Below are positions 27,357 through 35,151 of a DNA stretch of 64,000 nt, one piece after another. The notes beneath the pieces were generated by a model, which saw only the letters and a program-made list of their open reading frames with translations, made no database searches and was not told the origin of the DNA. The translations under genes were made by a program, and so were the position numbers. The stretch lies in assembly GCF_002803065.1 (NCBI RefSeq), contig NZ_NNBL01000022.1:62001-126000 (forward strand), written 5' to 3'. Position 1 is the first letter of the stretch. Each line of letters begins with the position of its first letter. This DNA comes from Streptomyces sp. CB01635 (GTDB lineage: Bacteria > Actinomycetota > Actinomycetes > Streptomycetales > Streptomycetaceae).

Positions 27357-27827
27357 ATGCCAGCCGCCAAGGACCCGCGCCCCTGCTCGATCGCCGACAC
27401 GCTGGCCGTGGTCGGCGAGAAGTACTCGCTCCTGGTCCTGCGCGAGGTGTGCCTCGGCAACGGACGCTTCGACCAGCTGGTGCGCAACATCGGGGCGCCG
27501 CGCGACGTCCTCGCGACGCGTCTGCGCCGTCTCGTCGACGCGGGAATCCTGAAGAAGGTCGCCTACCAGGAGCGCCCGCTGCGCTTCGAGTACCGGCCCA
27601 CCGCCGCGGGGCTCGAACTGGAGCCGGCCCTCATGACCCTCATGGCGTGGGGCGACCGCCATCTGCGCGACGACGGCGACCGCCCGATGGTGATCGAGCA
27701 CGCCTGCGGCAACGAGCTGGTCGCCGTAGTGACCTGCTCCGCGTGCGGCGACGCCGTCCGCCACGAGGACCTGAGCGCCCATCCGCAGGCCCCGGGCTGG
27801 ACCAAGGCGGGACCGGCCGCGGCGTAG
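27357..27827 (+). CDS. HxlR-family transcriptional regulator
   Basis: A 156-aa winged-helix protein. The conserved N-terminal cysteine is in RPCSIADTLAVVGEKYSLLVLRE. The helix-turn-helix follows in FDQLVRNIGAPRDVLATRLRRL, and the wing in RPLRFEYRPTAAG. A C-terminal extension has HACG and CSACG, a possible zinc-binding pair or redox site. ATG at 27357 is preceded by TACACT 7 nt upstream, which suggests a leaderless mRNA. It probably regulates the divergent thiolase gene. Confidence 0.9.
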   Translation: MPAAKDPRPCSIADTLAVVGEKYSLLVLREVCLGNGRFDQLVRNIGAPRDVLATRLRRLVDAGILKKVAYQERPLRFEYRPTAAGLELEPALMTLMAWGDRHLRDDGDRPMVIEHACGNELVAVVTCSACGDAVRHEDLSAHPQAPGWTKAGPAAA

Positions 27828-28017
27828 CTGCCGCCCGAGTGGAGAGGCCCTGTCGTCGTCTCTTCATACAAGGGCGCTACGCTGCCCCACGGCGGGCGCC
27901 CTTCCATTTCCGTACCCCTTGACCAGTACGGCCTCGCCCGTCCGTCCTTTCTCCGTGTCCGCCTCTGGCCTGCGCGTCTGCGGTCAGCTCACGTCAGCAC
28001 TTGGATCGCGTAACTTC

Positions 28018-28893
28018 ATGTCTTGGTTCGAATCATTCATCCTCGGACTCGTCCAGGGGCTGACCGAGTTCCTGCCCATCTCGTCGAGCGCGCATCTGCG
28101 GCTGACCGCGGCCTTCGCGGGCTGGCACGACCCGGGAGCCGCGTTCACGGCGATCACCCAGCTCGGCACGGAGACGGCGGTGGTGATCTACTTCCGCAAG
28201 GACATCGCGCGGATCATCTCCGCGTGGTTCCGCTCCCTCACGAACAAGGCGCTGCGCAGCGACCACGACGCGCAGATGGGCTGGCTCGTGATCGTGGGAT
28301 CGATTCCGATCGGCGTGCTCGGTGTCGCGTTCAAGGACCAGATCGAGGGCCCGTTCCGCGATCTGCGGCTGACCGCGACGACCCTCATCGTGATGGGCAT
28401 CGTCCTCGGCATCGCGGACCGTCTCGCCGCGCGCGACGAGGTCGGCGGCAAGCACCGAGCGGTGCGGGAGCGCAAGGGCCTCAAGGACCTGAGCGTCAAG
28501 GACGGTCTGATCTACGGCGTCTGCCAGGCCATGGCCCTGGTCCCCGGAGTCTCGCGCTCCGGCGCGACCATCAGCGGCGGTCTCCTCATGGGGTACACCC
28601 GTGAGGCCGCGGCCCGTTACTCGTTCCTCCTCGCGATCCCCGCGGTCCTCGCCTCCGGGGTCTTCGAGCTGAAGGACGCCGGCGCCGACGGGTCCGTCTC
28701 CTGGGGCCCGACCGTCTTCGCGACGATCATCGCCTTCGGCGTCGGGTACGTGGTCATCGCCTGGTTCATGAAGTTCATCTCGACCAAGAGCTTCATGCCG
28801 TTCGTCTACTACCGGATCCTGCTCGGCATCGTGCTGATCGCGCTGGTGACGGCGGGCGTCCTGAGCCCGCACGCCGGGGAGTCGGCGGGCTGA
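28018..28893 (+). CDS. uppP: Undecaprenyl-diphosphatase UppP/BacA
   Basis: A 291-aa polytopic membrane protein. It has the BacA signatures LGLVQGLTEFLPISSSAHL at residues 9-27 and the second motif MALVPGVSRSGATISGGLLMG near residue 180, which supply the catalytic Glu, Ser and Arg. It dephosphorylates undecaprenyl diphosphate, recycling the wall lipid carrier, and confers bacitracin tolerance. ATG at 28018 begins directly before the first motif. The frame is open from 27919, but that leader is not protein-like. Confidence 0.95.
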   Translation: MSWFESFILGLVQGLTEFLPISSSAHLRLTAAFAGWHDPGAAFTAITQLGTETAVVIYFRKDIARIISAWFRSLTNKALRSDHDAQMGWLVIVGSIPIGVLGVAFKDQIEGPFRDLRLTATTLIVMGIVLGIADRLAARDEVGGKHRAVRERKGLKDLSVKDGLIYGVCQAMALVPGVSRSGATISGGLLMGYTREAAARYSFLLAIPAVLASGVFELKDAGADGSVSWGPTVFATIIAFGVGYVVIAWFMKFISTKSFMPFVYYRILLGIVLIALVTAGVLSPHAGESAG

Positions 28894-28895
28894 CC

Positions 28896-28919
28896 GGCCC
28901 GGCTTCCGCCGGACGGGCC
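28896..28919. terminator. Hairpin terminator after uppP
   Basis: GGCCCG (28896-28901) and CGGGCC (28914-28919), with an inner GGC/GCC pairing around TTCC, form a compact hairpin. It sits between the convergent uppP and TROVE-protein genes. Confidence 0.5.
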
Positions 28920-28937
28920 AACCCCCGCGCCACTTCC

Positions 28938-30563
28938 CTACCTCGGCTGCGCCTCCCACGGCCAGCGCGCGTCGCCGCCCCGCTCGACGAGCGGGATCAG
29001 ACGGAACGCCTGGTCCGTGAGGCCGCCGAACGCGTGCCGGTTCGCGCCGCCCGAAGGGGTCGCGCCCACCTTGTACCCGGCCATGTTCCACATGTGGACC
29101 GGCACGTCCCTCGGCACGAGCGTGTCGATCTCGGTCTCGGCCATGCCGCCGAAGCCCTCGGCGTTCGACGGGAACCAGCCGGGCCGGGTCTGCTCGTCAG
29201 TGACGACGACCACTCGGTCGTGCCCGGAGAAGTGCTTCTTCACCGCGGTCGGGATGTCGGTGCCTGAGATCTGCCCGAACCTCTCGACGAGCCGCAGCAC
29301 ACTGCCGCCCCTCCGGAAGTTCAGACGCCGGCTCTCCATCCCGAACTCGACGAGCGTCGGCAGCTCCGCGCGCATCGCGAGCGCGGCGCCGAACACCGCC
29401 GCCTGCTCGGCGAGGGGGATGTCCGAGCGGTGCGGCGTCGACCATGCGCAGCCGGGAAACATCGACGGCGACCGGTCCACCAGGATCAGCGAGCGGCCGG
29501 GCAGCGCGGGCACACCGGCCAGCGAGTGCGCGAGCGCCCGCTCCAGAGCGTGCCCCCAGCGCAGCGACGGGGCGTGCTTGTACGCGGCCCAGAAGCGGAA
29601 CGGGAACATGCGCGAGCGGCGCACCTCCTCCGGGTCGGCGAACCGCGCCGCCACCCGCTCCGCGACCTCGTCCGAGACACCGGCCTCGTCGAAGCTGCGC
29701 AGGTTCCGCGCGAGAGCCATCAGCCCCATGGACGGGATGACCGCCTCCCACGCCGCCGCGTCCATCGGCCGCTGCAGCCACCCCGCCAGGGACTCCCAGG
29801 TCATGGCCGCCGCGGCGAGCCGGCCGGCGTCCGTGGTGAGCAGCGCGTGGCGCTCCTCCACCGGTACGCGCATCAGCCGCTCGCGGGCGCGCAGAGTACG
29901 CAGCCGCTCCGGGATCTCCTCGGCGTTGCCGTGCCTGCGGTCGAGGGCGTGCTGGAACAGGTCGCCCTGCCACGGCTTGTCGGCGGCGGGCGCCGGGTGC
30001 GCGAGATTGAGGACGTCACCGAACCGGTAACCCTTGGAGTCGGTGTCGTACTTGAGGAGCGAGCGCTCGTTGTAGAGCCGCTGGACGGCGTCGGCGATGC
30101 CGCGCTTCACCGGCTTCGGCAGGCGCCGCCCGTACCGCGACGTCCAGTAGCCGAGCAGCTCGCCCGGCTCGTCGGCGCGCTGGAGGACGCTGTCGACGAC
30201 CTGACGGGAGTGGCCGGGCTCGCCCGCGTCGATGCGGGCCTTGACGAACTCGGCGGCGCCGACGAGCGCGGCGGTCCGCATGTTCCCCTCGCCGCGCAGC
30301 CAGCCGAGCAGGCCCGCGGTCCACTCCGGGTCCTCGACGGCGAGCTGCCGTACGAGGGTGCTGTACCGGTCGTCGCGGTCGTCCGCGGACTCGTAGAAGG
30401 CGCCCGTGGCGACGAGGTTCGAGACGGCGAGCAGGAACAGTTCACTGCGCGCGTCGCGCAGGTATCCGGTCGCGCCCTCGTGCGTGCGCGCCCTCTCGCC
30501 CGTCACGGTGGCGATCGGCGACCGGCCCACCGGGCGGGTGCCGCGGGTGTTGAAGCGTGCCAT
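28938..30563 (-). CDS. rsr: Ro60-type RNA-binding protein (TROVE + vWA)
   Basis: A 541-aa bacterial orthologue of Ro60 (Rsr). The N-terminal TROVE domain (about residues 30-340) is made of helical repeats, for example LFLLAVSNLVATGAFYES, DPEWTAGLLGWLRGEGNMR and RFWAAYKHAP. A vWA domain follows with ILVDRSPSMF near residue 370 (DxSxS metal site) and VVVVTDEQTR. Ro is a ring that binds Y RNA on its outer face and the 3' ends of misfolded RNA in its hole, and in bacteria it works with polynucleotide phosphorylase. ATG at 30563 has GGAGAGGGG upstream. A Y-RNA-like locus lies just upstream on the same strand. Confidence 0.93.
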   Translation of the reverse strand: MARFNTRGTRPVGRSPIATVTGERARTHEGATGYLRDARSELFLLAVSNLVATGAFYESADDRDDRYSTLVRQLAVEDPEWTAGLLGWLRGEGNMRTAALVGAAEFVKARIDAGEPGHSRQVVDSVLQRADEPGELLGYWTSRYGRRLPKPVKRGIADAVQRLYNERSLLKYDTDSKGYRFGDVLNLAHPAPAADKPWQGDLFQHALDRRHGNAEEIPERLRTLRARERLMRVPVEERHALLTTDAGRLAAAAMTWESLAGWLQRPMDAAAWEAVIPSMGLMALARNLRSFDEAGVSDEVAERVAARFADPEEVRRSRMFPFRFWAAYKHAPSLRWGHALERALAHSLAGVPALPGRSLILVDRSPSMFPGCAWSTPHRSDIPLAEQAAVFGAALAMRAELPTLVEFGMESRRLNFRRGGSVLRLVERFGQISGTDIPTAVKKHFSGHDRVVVVTDEQTRPGWFPSNAEGFGGMAETEIDTLVPRDVPVHMWNMAGYKVGATPSGGANRHAFGGLTDQAFRLIPLVERGGDARWPWEAQPR

Positions 30564-30631
30564 GAGGCGGCCCCTCTCCGTGGAGGGGAGGCACCGCGTG
30601 CGGGCACACCGAATCGGGGCGCGGCCCTGCT

Positions 30632-30694
30632 GTGTGCCTCCCGAGATCAAGTCGGCCCGCGGCGTGCGTTCATGAGAAGAAGTAGCCGCGGGCC
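30632..30694 (-). promoter_or_regulatory. Structured leader of the Ro gene with copy of Y RNA 3' strand
   Basis: On the minus strand GGCCCGCGGC (30685-30694) and GCCGCGGGCC (30654-30663) form a perfect 10-bp stem with a 21-nt loop. Right after it comes a 20-nt segment (30632-30651) nearly identical to the 3' strand of the Y-RNA-like locus (30717-30737), including CTTGATCTC and GCACAC. A further hairpin of GGCACAC/GTGTGCC type follows. This may be a Ro-binding leader or simply a partial duplication. Confidence 0.45.
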
Positions 30695-30696
30695 CG

Positions 30697-30712
30697 CGCA
30701 CCGGGAGGTGCG
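30697..30712 (-). terminator. Possible terminator or 3' hairpin of the Y RNA
   Basis: CGCACC/GGTGCG form a 6-bp stem with a TCCC loop, 8 nt after the closing stem of the Y-RNA-like locus. There is no T-tract. It could mark a processed 3' end or be read through into the Ro gene. Confidence 0.35.
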
Positions 30713-30720
30713 TGACGTGT

Positions 30721-30861
30721 GCTGCCCAGAGATCAAGATCGGTGCAGGTACAAGGTGCTCTGCCAGCTGAGCTACGCCGGCCCGAAGCCGACGACGGGAC
30801 TCGAACCCGCGACCACCCCATTAACAGTGGAAGTAACCCGCTCCTTCGCACCTGGGCATGC
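30721..30861 (-). ncRNA. Y RNA with circularly permuted tRNA-like module (YrlA-type)
   Basis: About 140 nt. Read on the minus strand, the closing stem is GCATGCCCAG (30852-30861) with CTGGGCAGC (30721-30729). CGAAG (30844-30848) faces CTTGATC (30731-30737). A 6-bp stem GCGGGT/ACCTGC and a 5-bp GGGGT/ACCTT stem stand in the anticodon-stem position. Next come the T-arm (GCGGG, loop TTCGAGT, CCCGT; 30794-30810), acceptor strand CGTCGGC (30787-30793), loop TTCGG, acceptor strand GCCGGCG (30775-30781), TA and a D-arm (GCTC/GAGC; 30757-30772). So the tRNA order is permuted and the acceptor end closed. Bacterial Y RNAs are known to mimic tRNA this way and to lie near Ro genes. Confidence 0.85.
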
Positions 30862-30865
30862 TGCA

Positions 30866-30894
30866 ACTGTAGTGACGGGACGCGACGCTGCCAC
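30866..30894 (-). promoter_or_regulatory. Promoter of the Y RNA
   Basis: On the minus strand GTGGCA (30889-30894) and TACAGT (30866-30871) are separated by exactly 17 nt. Transcription would start near 30860, at the first bases of the closing stem of the RNA, which is what a stand-alone RNA gene should show. Confidence 0.6.
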
Positions 30895-31050
30895 CTGGTT
30901 TTTCGCCGGGCCGGTCCGAGCACGATCGGTCCCTCCCCGACGGCCCTTGCCAGGGACTGGCAGCCAACTGATCGATGTTTCCGATCACTTGGCGAATATG
31001 TTCCGTCGCTTAGGGTTCCCAGTGGGCGGCACGCACCCTAGCCTTACCGC

Positions 31051-31227
31051 ATGCCGCTTGAGTGTTCGGGTTCCGCGCGGTCTGCCGAGGAAGTCAACGA
31101 GCAGATCCGCGGGTTGTGGTTGCGCGCGGGTGGCCGGCTCTCCACCGAGCAGCGCGCTCAGTACGCACGGCTCGTCACCGAGTGGGCGATCGCGGTCCGT
31201 ACGGAGGTCGTCGAGGCCGCGGCCTGA
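31051..31227 (+). CDS. Small hypothetical protein, 58 aa
   Basis: A 58-aa protein beginning MPLECSGSARSAEEVNEQIR and ending in TEVVEAAA. It is helical, charged and has no membrane segment. TAGCCT (31039-31044) lies 6 nt before the ATG, which indicates a leaderless transcript. The even use of high-GC third positions and the amphipathic helix EQRAQYARLVTEWAIAVRTE support a real gene. Function is unknown. It lies about 190 nt from the Y-RNA locus on the opposite strand. Confidence 0.65.
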   Translation: MPLECSGSARSAEEVNEQIRGLWLRAGGRLSTEQRAQYARLVTEWAIAVRTEVVEAAA

Positions 31228-31272
31228 CATCCCGTCAATTCTGAGTCCGGTTCGGCCTTGTCGATCTGCCTG

Positions 31273-31911
31273 TCACCGGACTTCGGCGTTCCAGCGCCAG
31301 GACGTGAGCCGCTCCACGCCGGGCAGATCACCGCGCCCCGTCGCCCACAGCAACGTACGCCAGGGGTCGTCGCCCTGCGGCGCGTCGGGGAACAGCCGGG
31401 CGAGTGCCCTGGCGCAGAGGCCGGCCGGCGGGGCCCAGTCGAGGCCGAGGCCCTCGGCGATGTCCTGCGTGTGGACGAGGGTCTCCACGACGCCCATCGC
31501 GCCGAAGCCCACGGGATCCGAGAGGCCGAACACATGGTGGGCGCGGGTCTCGGGCGCGGCCGTCCGCACCATCGCGACCAGCAGGGCGCCGCTCGCGTCG
31601 ATCACCTGGAGCAGTCCCGCGGGGCCCGCGTCGCGGTTCGCGAAGATGACGTTCGCGGGGCCGCCCGGACTGCGGCGCGTCCAGACGAACGGCACCTCGG
31701 TGTCCAACGGCGGCTTCGACGGACCGAGTTGGGCCGCGTACGCGAACAGGTCGTCGGCCAGATGCTCGGCCGTCTCCCAGCAGTCCCACTCCAGCGAGCC
31801 GGCCCTGACGCTCCAGTCGGCGGACGGCGCCCCGCCGAAGGTGTCCAGCGCGAGCCGCACGGAGTGCGCGAGGTCGTCGGCGGCGGTCTGTGAGGCGCTC
31901 TCTGAGGACAT
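31273..31911 (-). CDS. Maleylpyruvate isomerase/DinB-like protein
   Basis: A 212-aa four-helix-bundle protein of the mycothiol-dependent maleylpyruvate isomerase N-terminal/DinB superfamily. The WDCWETAEHLADDLFAYAAQL segment resembles its first metal-ligand helix, with a histidine, and HTQDIAEGLGLDW resembles the second. Its substrate is unknown; members use mycothiol or other thiols. ATG at 31911 lacks a ribosome site, and TACCTT 8 nt upstream could be a -10 of a leaderless mRNA. It is divergent from a SnoaL-like gene. Confidence 0.78.
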   Translation of the reverse strand: MSSESASQTAADDLAHSVRLALDTFGGAPSADWSVRAGSLEWDCWETAEHLADDLFAYAAQLGPSKPPLDTEVPFVWTRRSPGGPANVIFANRDAGPAGLLQVIDASGALLVAMVRTAAPETRAHHVFGLSDPVGFGAMGVVETLVHTQDIAEGLGLDWAPPAGLCARALARLFPDAPQGDDPWRTLLWATGRGDLPGVERLTSWRWNAEVR

Positions 31912-31995
31912 GGCGAGAAGGTACCAATGATCACTGTCGCGGACTCCCCCGTCGCGCCCCTTGGATCTGCGGTTCCGGTGCCCAAGACTGACGCA

Positions 31996-32496
31996 ATGAC
32001 ACAGCGCGTAGAACTCGCCACCGTGATGGACCGACTCGCCATCGAGGAGCTGATCACCGACTACGCGGTGTCCGTGGACGACGGGGACTGGACGGCGTAC
32101 CGCGGACTCTTCAGTCCGGACGGGCGCGCCGACTACCGGCGGGCCGGCGGCATCGAGGGCAGCGCGGCCGAGATCACCGAGTGGCTGACCCGGACGATGG
32201 AGCTGTTCCCCATGCGCCAGCACCTGATCGTCAACCGGCGCCTGCGCTTCGGGCGCCTCGACAACGACACCGGCGACACGGCCGACGTGCAGGCCGACTA
32301 CATCAACCCGATGCGGTTCGCCGGCGACGGCGCAGGTACCGCCGCCGATGCTCCCTCCGGCGCGCCCGACTTCGTGTGCGGCGGCCGCTACGCCTTCGCC
32401 CTCGTGCGGACGCGCTCCGGCTGGCGGCTGGGCGGGGTGACGGTGCACGAGAAGTGGCGCCGCACGGAGGGCGCCGCGGCGGCCACCACGCGCTGA
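31996..32496 (+). CDS. SnoaL/NTF2-like protein
   Basis: About 166 aa with the cone-shaped NTF2-like fold. An N-terminal helix DRLAIEELITDYAVSVDDGD is followed by a YRGLFSPDGRADY strand, MRQHLIVNRRLRF and a final GGRYAFALVRTRSGWRLGG. The Asp and His at the usual pocket positions are present, but enzymatic activity (dehydratase, isomerase or cyclase) cannot be assigned. ATG at 31996 places the start just before the first helix; an ATG at 31927 is an alternative. Confidence 0.83.
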   Translation: MTQRVELATVMDRLAIEELITDYAVSVDDGDWTAYRGLFSPDGRADYRRAGGIEGSAAEITEWLTRTMELFPMRQHLIVNRRLRFGRLDNDTGDTADVQADYINPMRFAGDGAGTAADAPSGAPDFVCGGRYAFALVRTRSGWRLGGVTVHEKWRRTEGAAAATTR

Positions 32497-32589
32497 CGCG
32501 ACCGCCCCCCGATGCCCACTGTCAAAGATCGTCCCCGGCGCGCACACTGAAGGCACGTACCGGGCGTCGGACGACGAGGGAGGCGACGC

Positions 32590-34284
32590 ATGGACGGGTC
32601 GGGCGGGAACGGTCGGTCGCGCTCGTCAAGTACGACGCAGGCGTGGCCGGTGTCGGCGGTTCCGGCGTCGTGGACGGCGCCCGCCGCGTCGTGGCAGGGC
32701 ATCGCTCCCCGCCTCGCGGCGTCCCCCTGGTGGCGCGGCGTCGCCGCCGTTTCGGCGGGCGCGCTGCCCGCCCTCGCGTTCCCGGCTCCGTCGCTGTGGT
32801 GGCTGGCGTACGTCGCGCTGGTGCCGTGGATGCTGCTGGCCCGCTCGGCCCCCACGCCGCGCCGCGCGGCCCTCGACGGCTGGCTCGGCGGACTCGGGTT
32901 CATGCTGTCGGTGCACCACTGGCTGCTGCCGAGTCTGCATGTGTTCACCGTCGTGATCGCGGCGCTGCTCGGTGCGCTGTGGGCACCCTGGGGCAGGCTG
33001 CTGCGGCGGCTGCTCGGCGGCACGCCCACGCGTGGGCAGGCGGCCGCCGCCCTGGTCGCGGTGCCTTCGGCGTGGCTGATGGTCGAACTGGTCAGGTCCT
33101 GGCAGGGGTTGGGCGGCCCGTGGGGGCTCATCGGGTCGAGCCAGTGGCAGGTGCAGCCCGCCCTGCGCGTCGCATCGGTGGGCGGGGTGTGGCTGGTCAG
33201 CCTGCTCGTCGTGGCGGTGAACACCGCGATCACGGTCCTCCTCGTGGCGCGCAGCGCCCGTACGCCCGCGGTGGCGGGGCTTCTGGTGACGGCCACGGTG
33301 ACGACGGTCTCCTGGGCCTGGGCCCCGCGGCCCGAGCCGGACGGCCCGGTCAGGGTCGCCGTCGTCCAGCCGGGCCCCATAGGCGGCGCCGACAGCGGCG
33401 AGAAGCGCTTCGACCGGGAGGAGGAGCTGACCCGCGGCCTGGCCGGGCAGGGCGTCGACCTGGTGGTCTGGGGCGAGAGCAGCGTCGGCTTCGACTTCTC
33501 GCAGCGGCCGGACCTGGCGCGCCGGCTCGCGGCGCTCTCGCGCGAGGTCGGCGCGGACATCCTGGTGAACGTGGACGCGCGCCGCGTCTCCCCCGGCGGC
33601 GCCCCCGGCATCTTCAAGAGCTCGGTCCTCGTGGGCCCGGACGGCCTCACGGGGCAGCGCTACGACAAGATGCGGCTCGTCCCCTTCGGCGAGTACATCC
33701 CGGCGCGCGCCCTGCTCGGCTGGGCCACGTCGGTCGGCAAGGCCGCGGGCGAGGACCGGGTGAGCGGGACCCGGCAGGTCGTGATGGACGCGCGGTCCGC
33801 GCGGGACAGCGACCTGCGGATCGGCCCTCTCGTGTGCTTCGAGTCGGCGTTCCCCGACATGACACGGCGGCTCACGCGCGACGGGGCGCAGGTGCTGCTC
33901 GCGCAGTCCTCCACGTCCACGTTCCAGCACAGCTGGGCCCCCGAGCAGCACGCGTCGCTCGCGGCCGTACGGGCCGCGGAGACGGGCCGTCCGATGGTGC
34001 ACGCGACGCTGACCGGGGTGTCGGCCGTGTACGGCCCCGACGGTTCACGCGTCGGTCCGTGGCTCGGCACGTCGGCGAGCGCGGCCCGGGTCTACGAGGT
34101 GCCGACGGCGCACGGCACGACGCTGTACGTGCGGTTCGGGGACTGGCCGGTGCACGCGGCCGTCACCGTGCTCGCCCTGCTGGGCGCGTCGGAGGCCGTC
34201 CGCCAGTTCAGGCGGCGAACTGCTGCACCTCACGTACGACCTGCTCGCACAGCACATGCGTCTCCAGCGCGTCCTTGGCACTGA
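32590..34284 (+). CDS. lnt: Apolipoprotein N-acyltransferase-like membrane enzyme
   Basis: A 564-aa protein with six or so N-terminal membrane helices and a C-terminal nitrilase-like domain. Catalytic triad motifs are all present: VVWGESS (Glu, near residue 298), YDKMRLVPFGEYIP (Lys, near residue 359) and PLVCFESAFPD (Cys, near residue 416). Lnt adds the third acyl chain to lipoproteins, and streptomycetes usually have two Lnt homologues. Window lipoproteins such as those at 11327, 37261, 39307 and 44091 would be substrates. The 3' end overlaps the convergent oxidoreductase gene by 77 nt. Confidence 0.92.
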   Translation: MDGSGGNGRSRSSSTTQAWPVSAVPASWTAPAASWQGIAPRLAASPWWRGVAAVSAGALPALAFPAPSLWWLAYVALVPWMLLARSAPTPRRAALDGWLGGLGFMLSVHHWLLPSLHVFTVVIAALLGALWAPWGRLLRRLLGGTPTRGQAAAALVAVPSAWLMVELVRSWQGLGGPWGLIGSSQWQVQPALRVASVGGVWLVSLLVVAVNTAITVLLVARSARTPAVAGLLVTATVTTVSWAWAPRPEPDGPVRVAVVQPGPIGGADSGEKRFDREEELTRGLAGQGVDLVVWGESSVGFDFSQRPDLARRLAALSREVGADILVNVDARRVSPGGAPGIFKSSVLVGPDGLTGQRYDKMRLVPFGEYIPARALLGWATSVGKAAGEDRVSGTRQVVMDARSARDSDLRIGPLVCFESAFPDMTRRLTRDGAQVLLAQSSTSTFQHSWAPEQHASLAAVRAAETGRPMVHATLTGVSAVYGPDGSRVGPWLGTSASAARVYEVPTAHGTTLYVRFGDWPVHAAVTVLALLGASEAVRQFRRRTAAPHVRPARTAHASPARPWH

Positions 34285-35113
34285 GGACCTTGCCCGCGCG
34301 CACGCCGTCGAGGAAGCCGAGGACCACCTGCTCGATGCCTCGCTGGCGGGCCACCGGCACCCAGTCGCCGCGGCGGCGCACGGTCGGCTGGCCCTTGTGG
34401 TCGATGACTTCGGCGAGGTTGACGACCTGGCGCTTGGTGTCCTGCCCGGAGACCTCGAGGATCTCCTCGGTCGAGCCGCTGAGCCGGTTCATGACGCCGA
34501 TCGCCGTGAACCCGTCCCCGCCGAGCTGGAGCACCACGTGGTGCAGCAGGCCGTCCTCGACCCGGGCGCGCACCGACACGTCGTCGATCGGCCCGGGCAC
34601 GAGGTAGCGCAGGGTGTCGACGACGTGGATGAAGTCGTCGAGGACGAGCGTGCGCGGGTCCTCGGGCAGCCCGATCCGGTTCTTCTGCATCAGGATCAGC
34701 TCGCGGGGGTGCTCGGCGCACTGCGTGTAACCGGGCGCGTGACGGCGGTTGAAGCCGACGGTGAGGCTGACGCCGCGCTCCTCGGCGAGCCGCACGAGGC
34801 GCTGCGAGTCGGCGAGTTCGTAGGCCAGCGGCTTGTCGACATAAGTGGCGACCCCCGCTTCGAGCAGACGCGTCACGATCTCGGGGTGGACGGCGGTCGG
34901 CGCGTGCACGAACGCCGCGTCGAGCCCGTGCGCGAGCAGCGCGTCCAGGTCGGTGTGCCGGCGCTCGGCGGGGATGTGGTGCGTGTCCCCGACCAGTTGG
35001 AGCGTCGCGGGTGTGCGGGTCTGCAGATGCAGCTCGACCCCCGGCAAGGTGGTGAGCACCGGCAGATACGCCTTCTGCGCGATGTCTCCGAGTCCGATGC
35101 AGCCGACCTTCAC
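34208..35113 (-). CDS. Gfo/Idh/MocA family oxidoreductase
   Basis: A 301-aa NAD(P)-dependent oxidoreductase. The dinucleotide-binding start is VKVGCIGLGDIAQKAYLP. The family motif VDKPLAYE near residue 95 holds the catalytic lysine, and HVVDTLRYLVPG near residue 165 holds the active-site histidine. GTG at 35113 has GGGAGAAG upstream; the frame continues much further but is antisense to nothing protein-like. It follows the flavin monooxygenase gene by 38 nt and is probably in its operon. Substrate unknown. Confidence 0.9.
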   Translation of the reverse strand: MKVGCIGLGDIAQKAYLPVLTTLPGVELHLQTRTPATLQLVGDTHHIPAERRHTDLDALLAHGLDAAFVHAPTAVHPEIVTRLLEAGVATYVDKPLAYELADSQRLVRLAEERGVSLTVGFNRRHAPGYTQCAEHPRELILMQKNRIGLPEDPRTLVLDDFIHVVDTLRYLVPGPIDDVSVRARVEDGLLHHVVLQLGGDGFTAIGVMNRLSGSTEEILEVSGQDTKRQVVNLAEVIDHKGQPTVRRRGDWVPVARQRGIEQVVLGFLDGVRAGKVLSAKDALETHVLCEQVVREVQQFAA

Positions 35114-35151
35114 GTCCGTCTTCTCCCTCGCCCCGGGCCGCCTGTGTCCGG

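Noticed and set aside
30721..30840. Canonical tRNA gene
   Set aside because: T-arm and D-arm sequences are present, but in the reverse order around the acceptor stem, there is no anticodon loop in linear reading and no CCA end. The permuted Y RNA explains them better.
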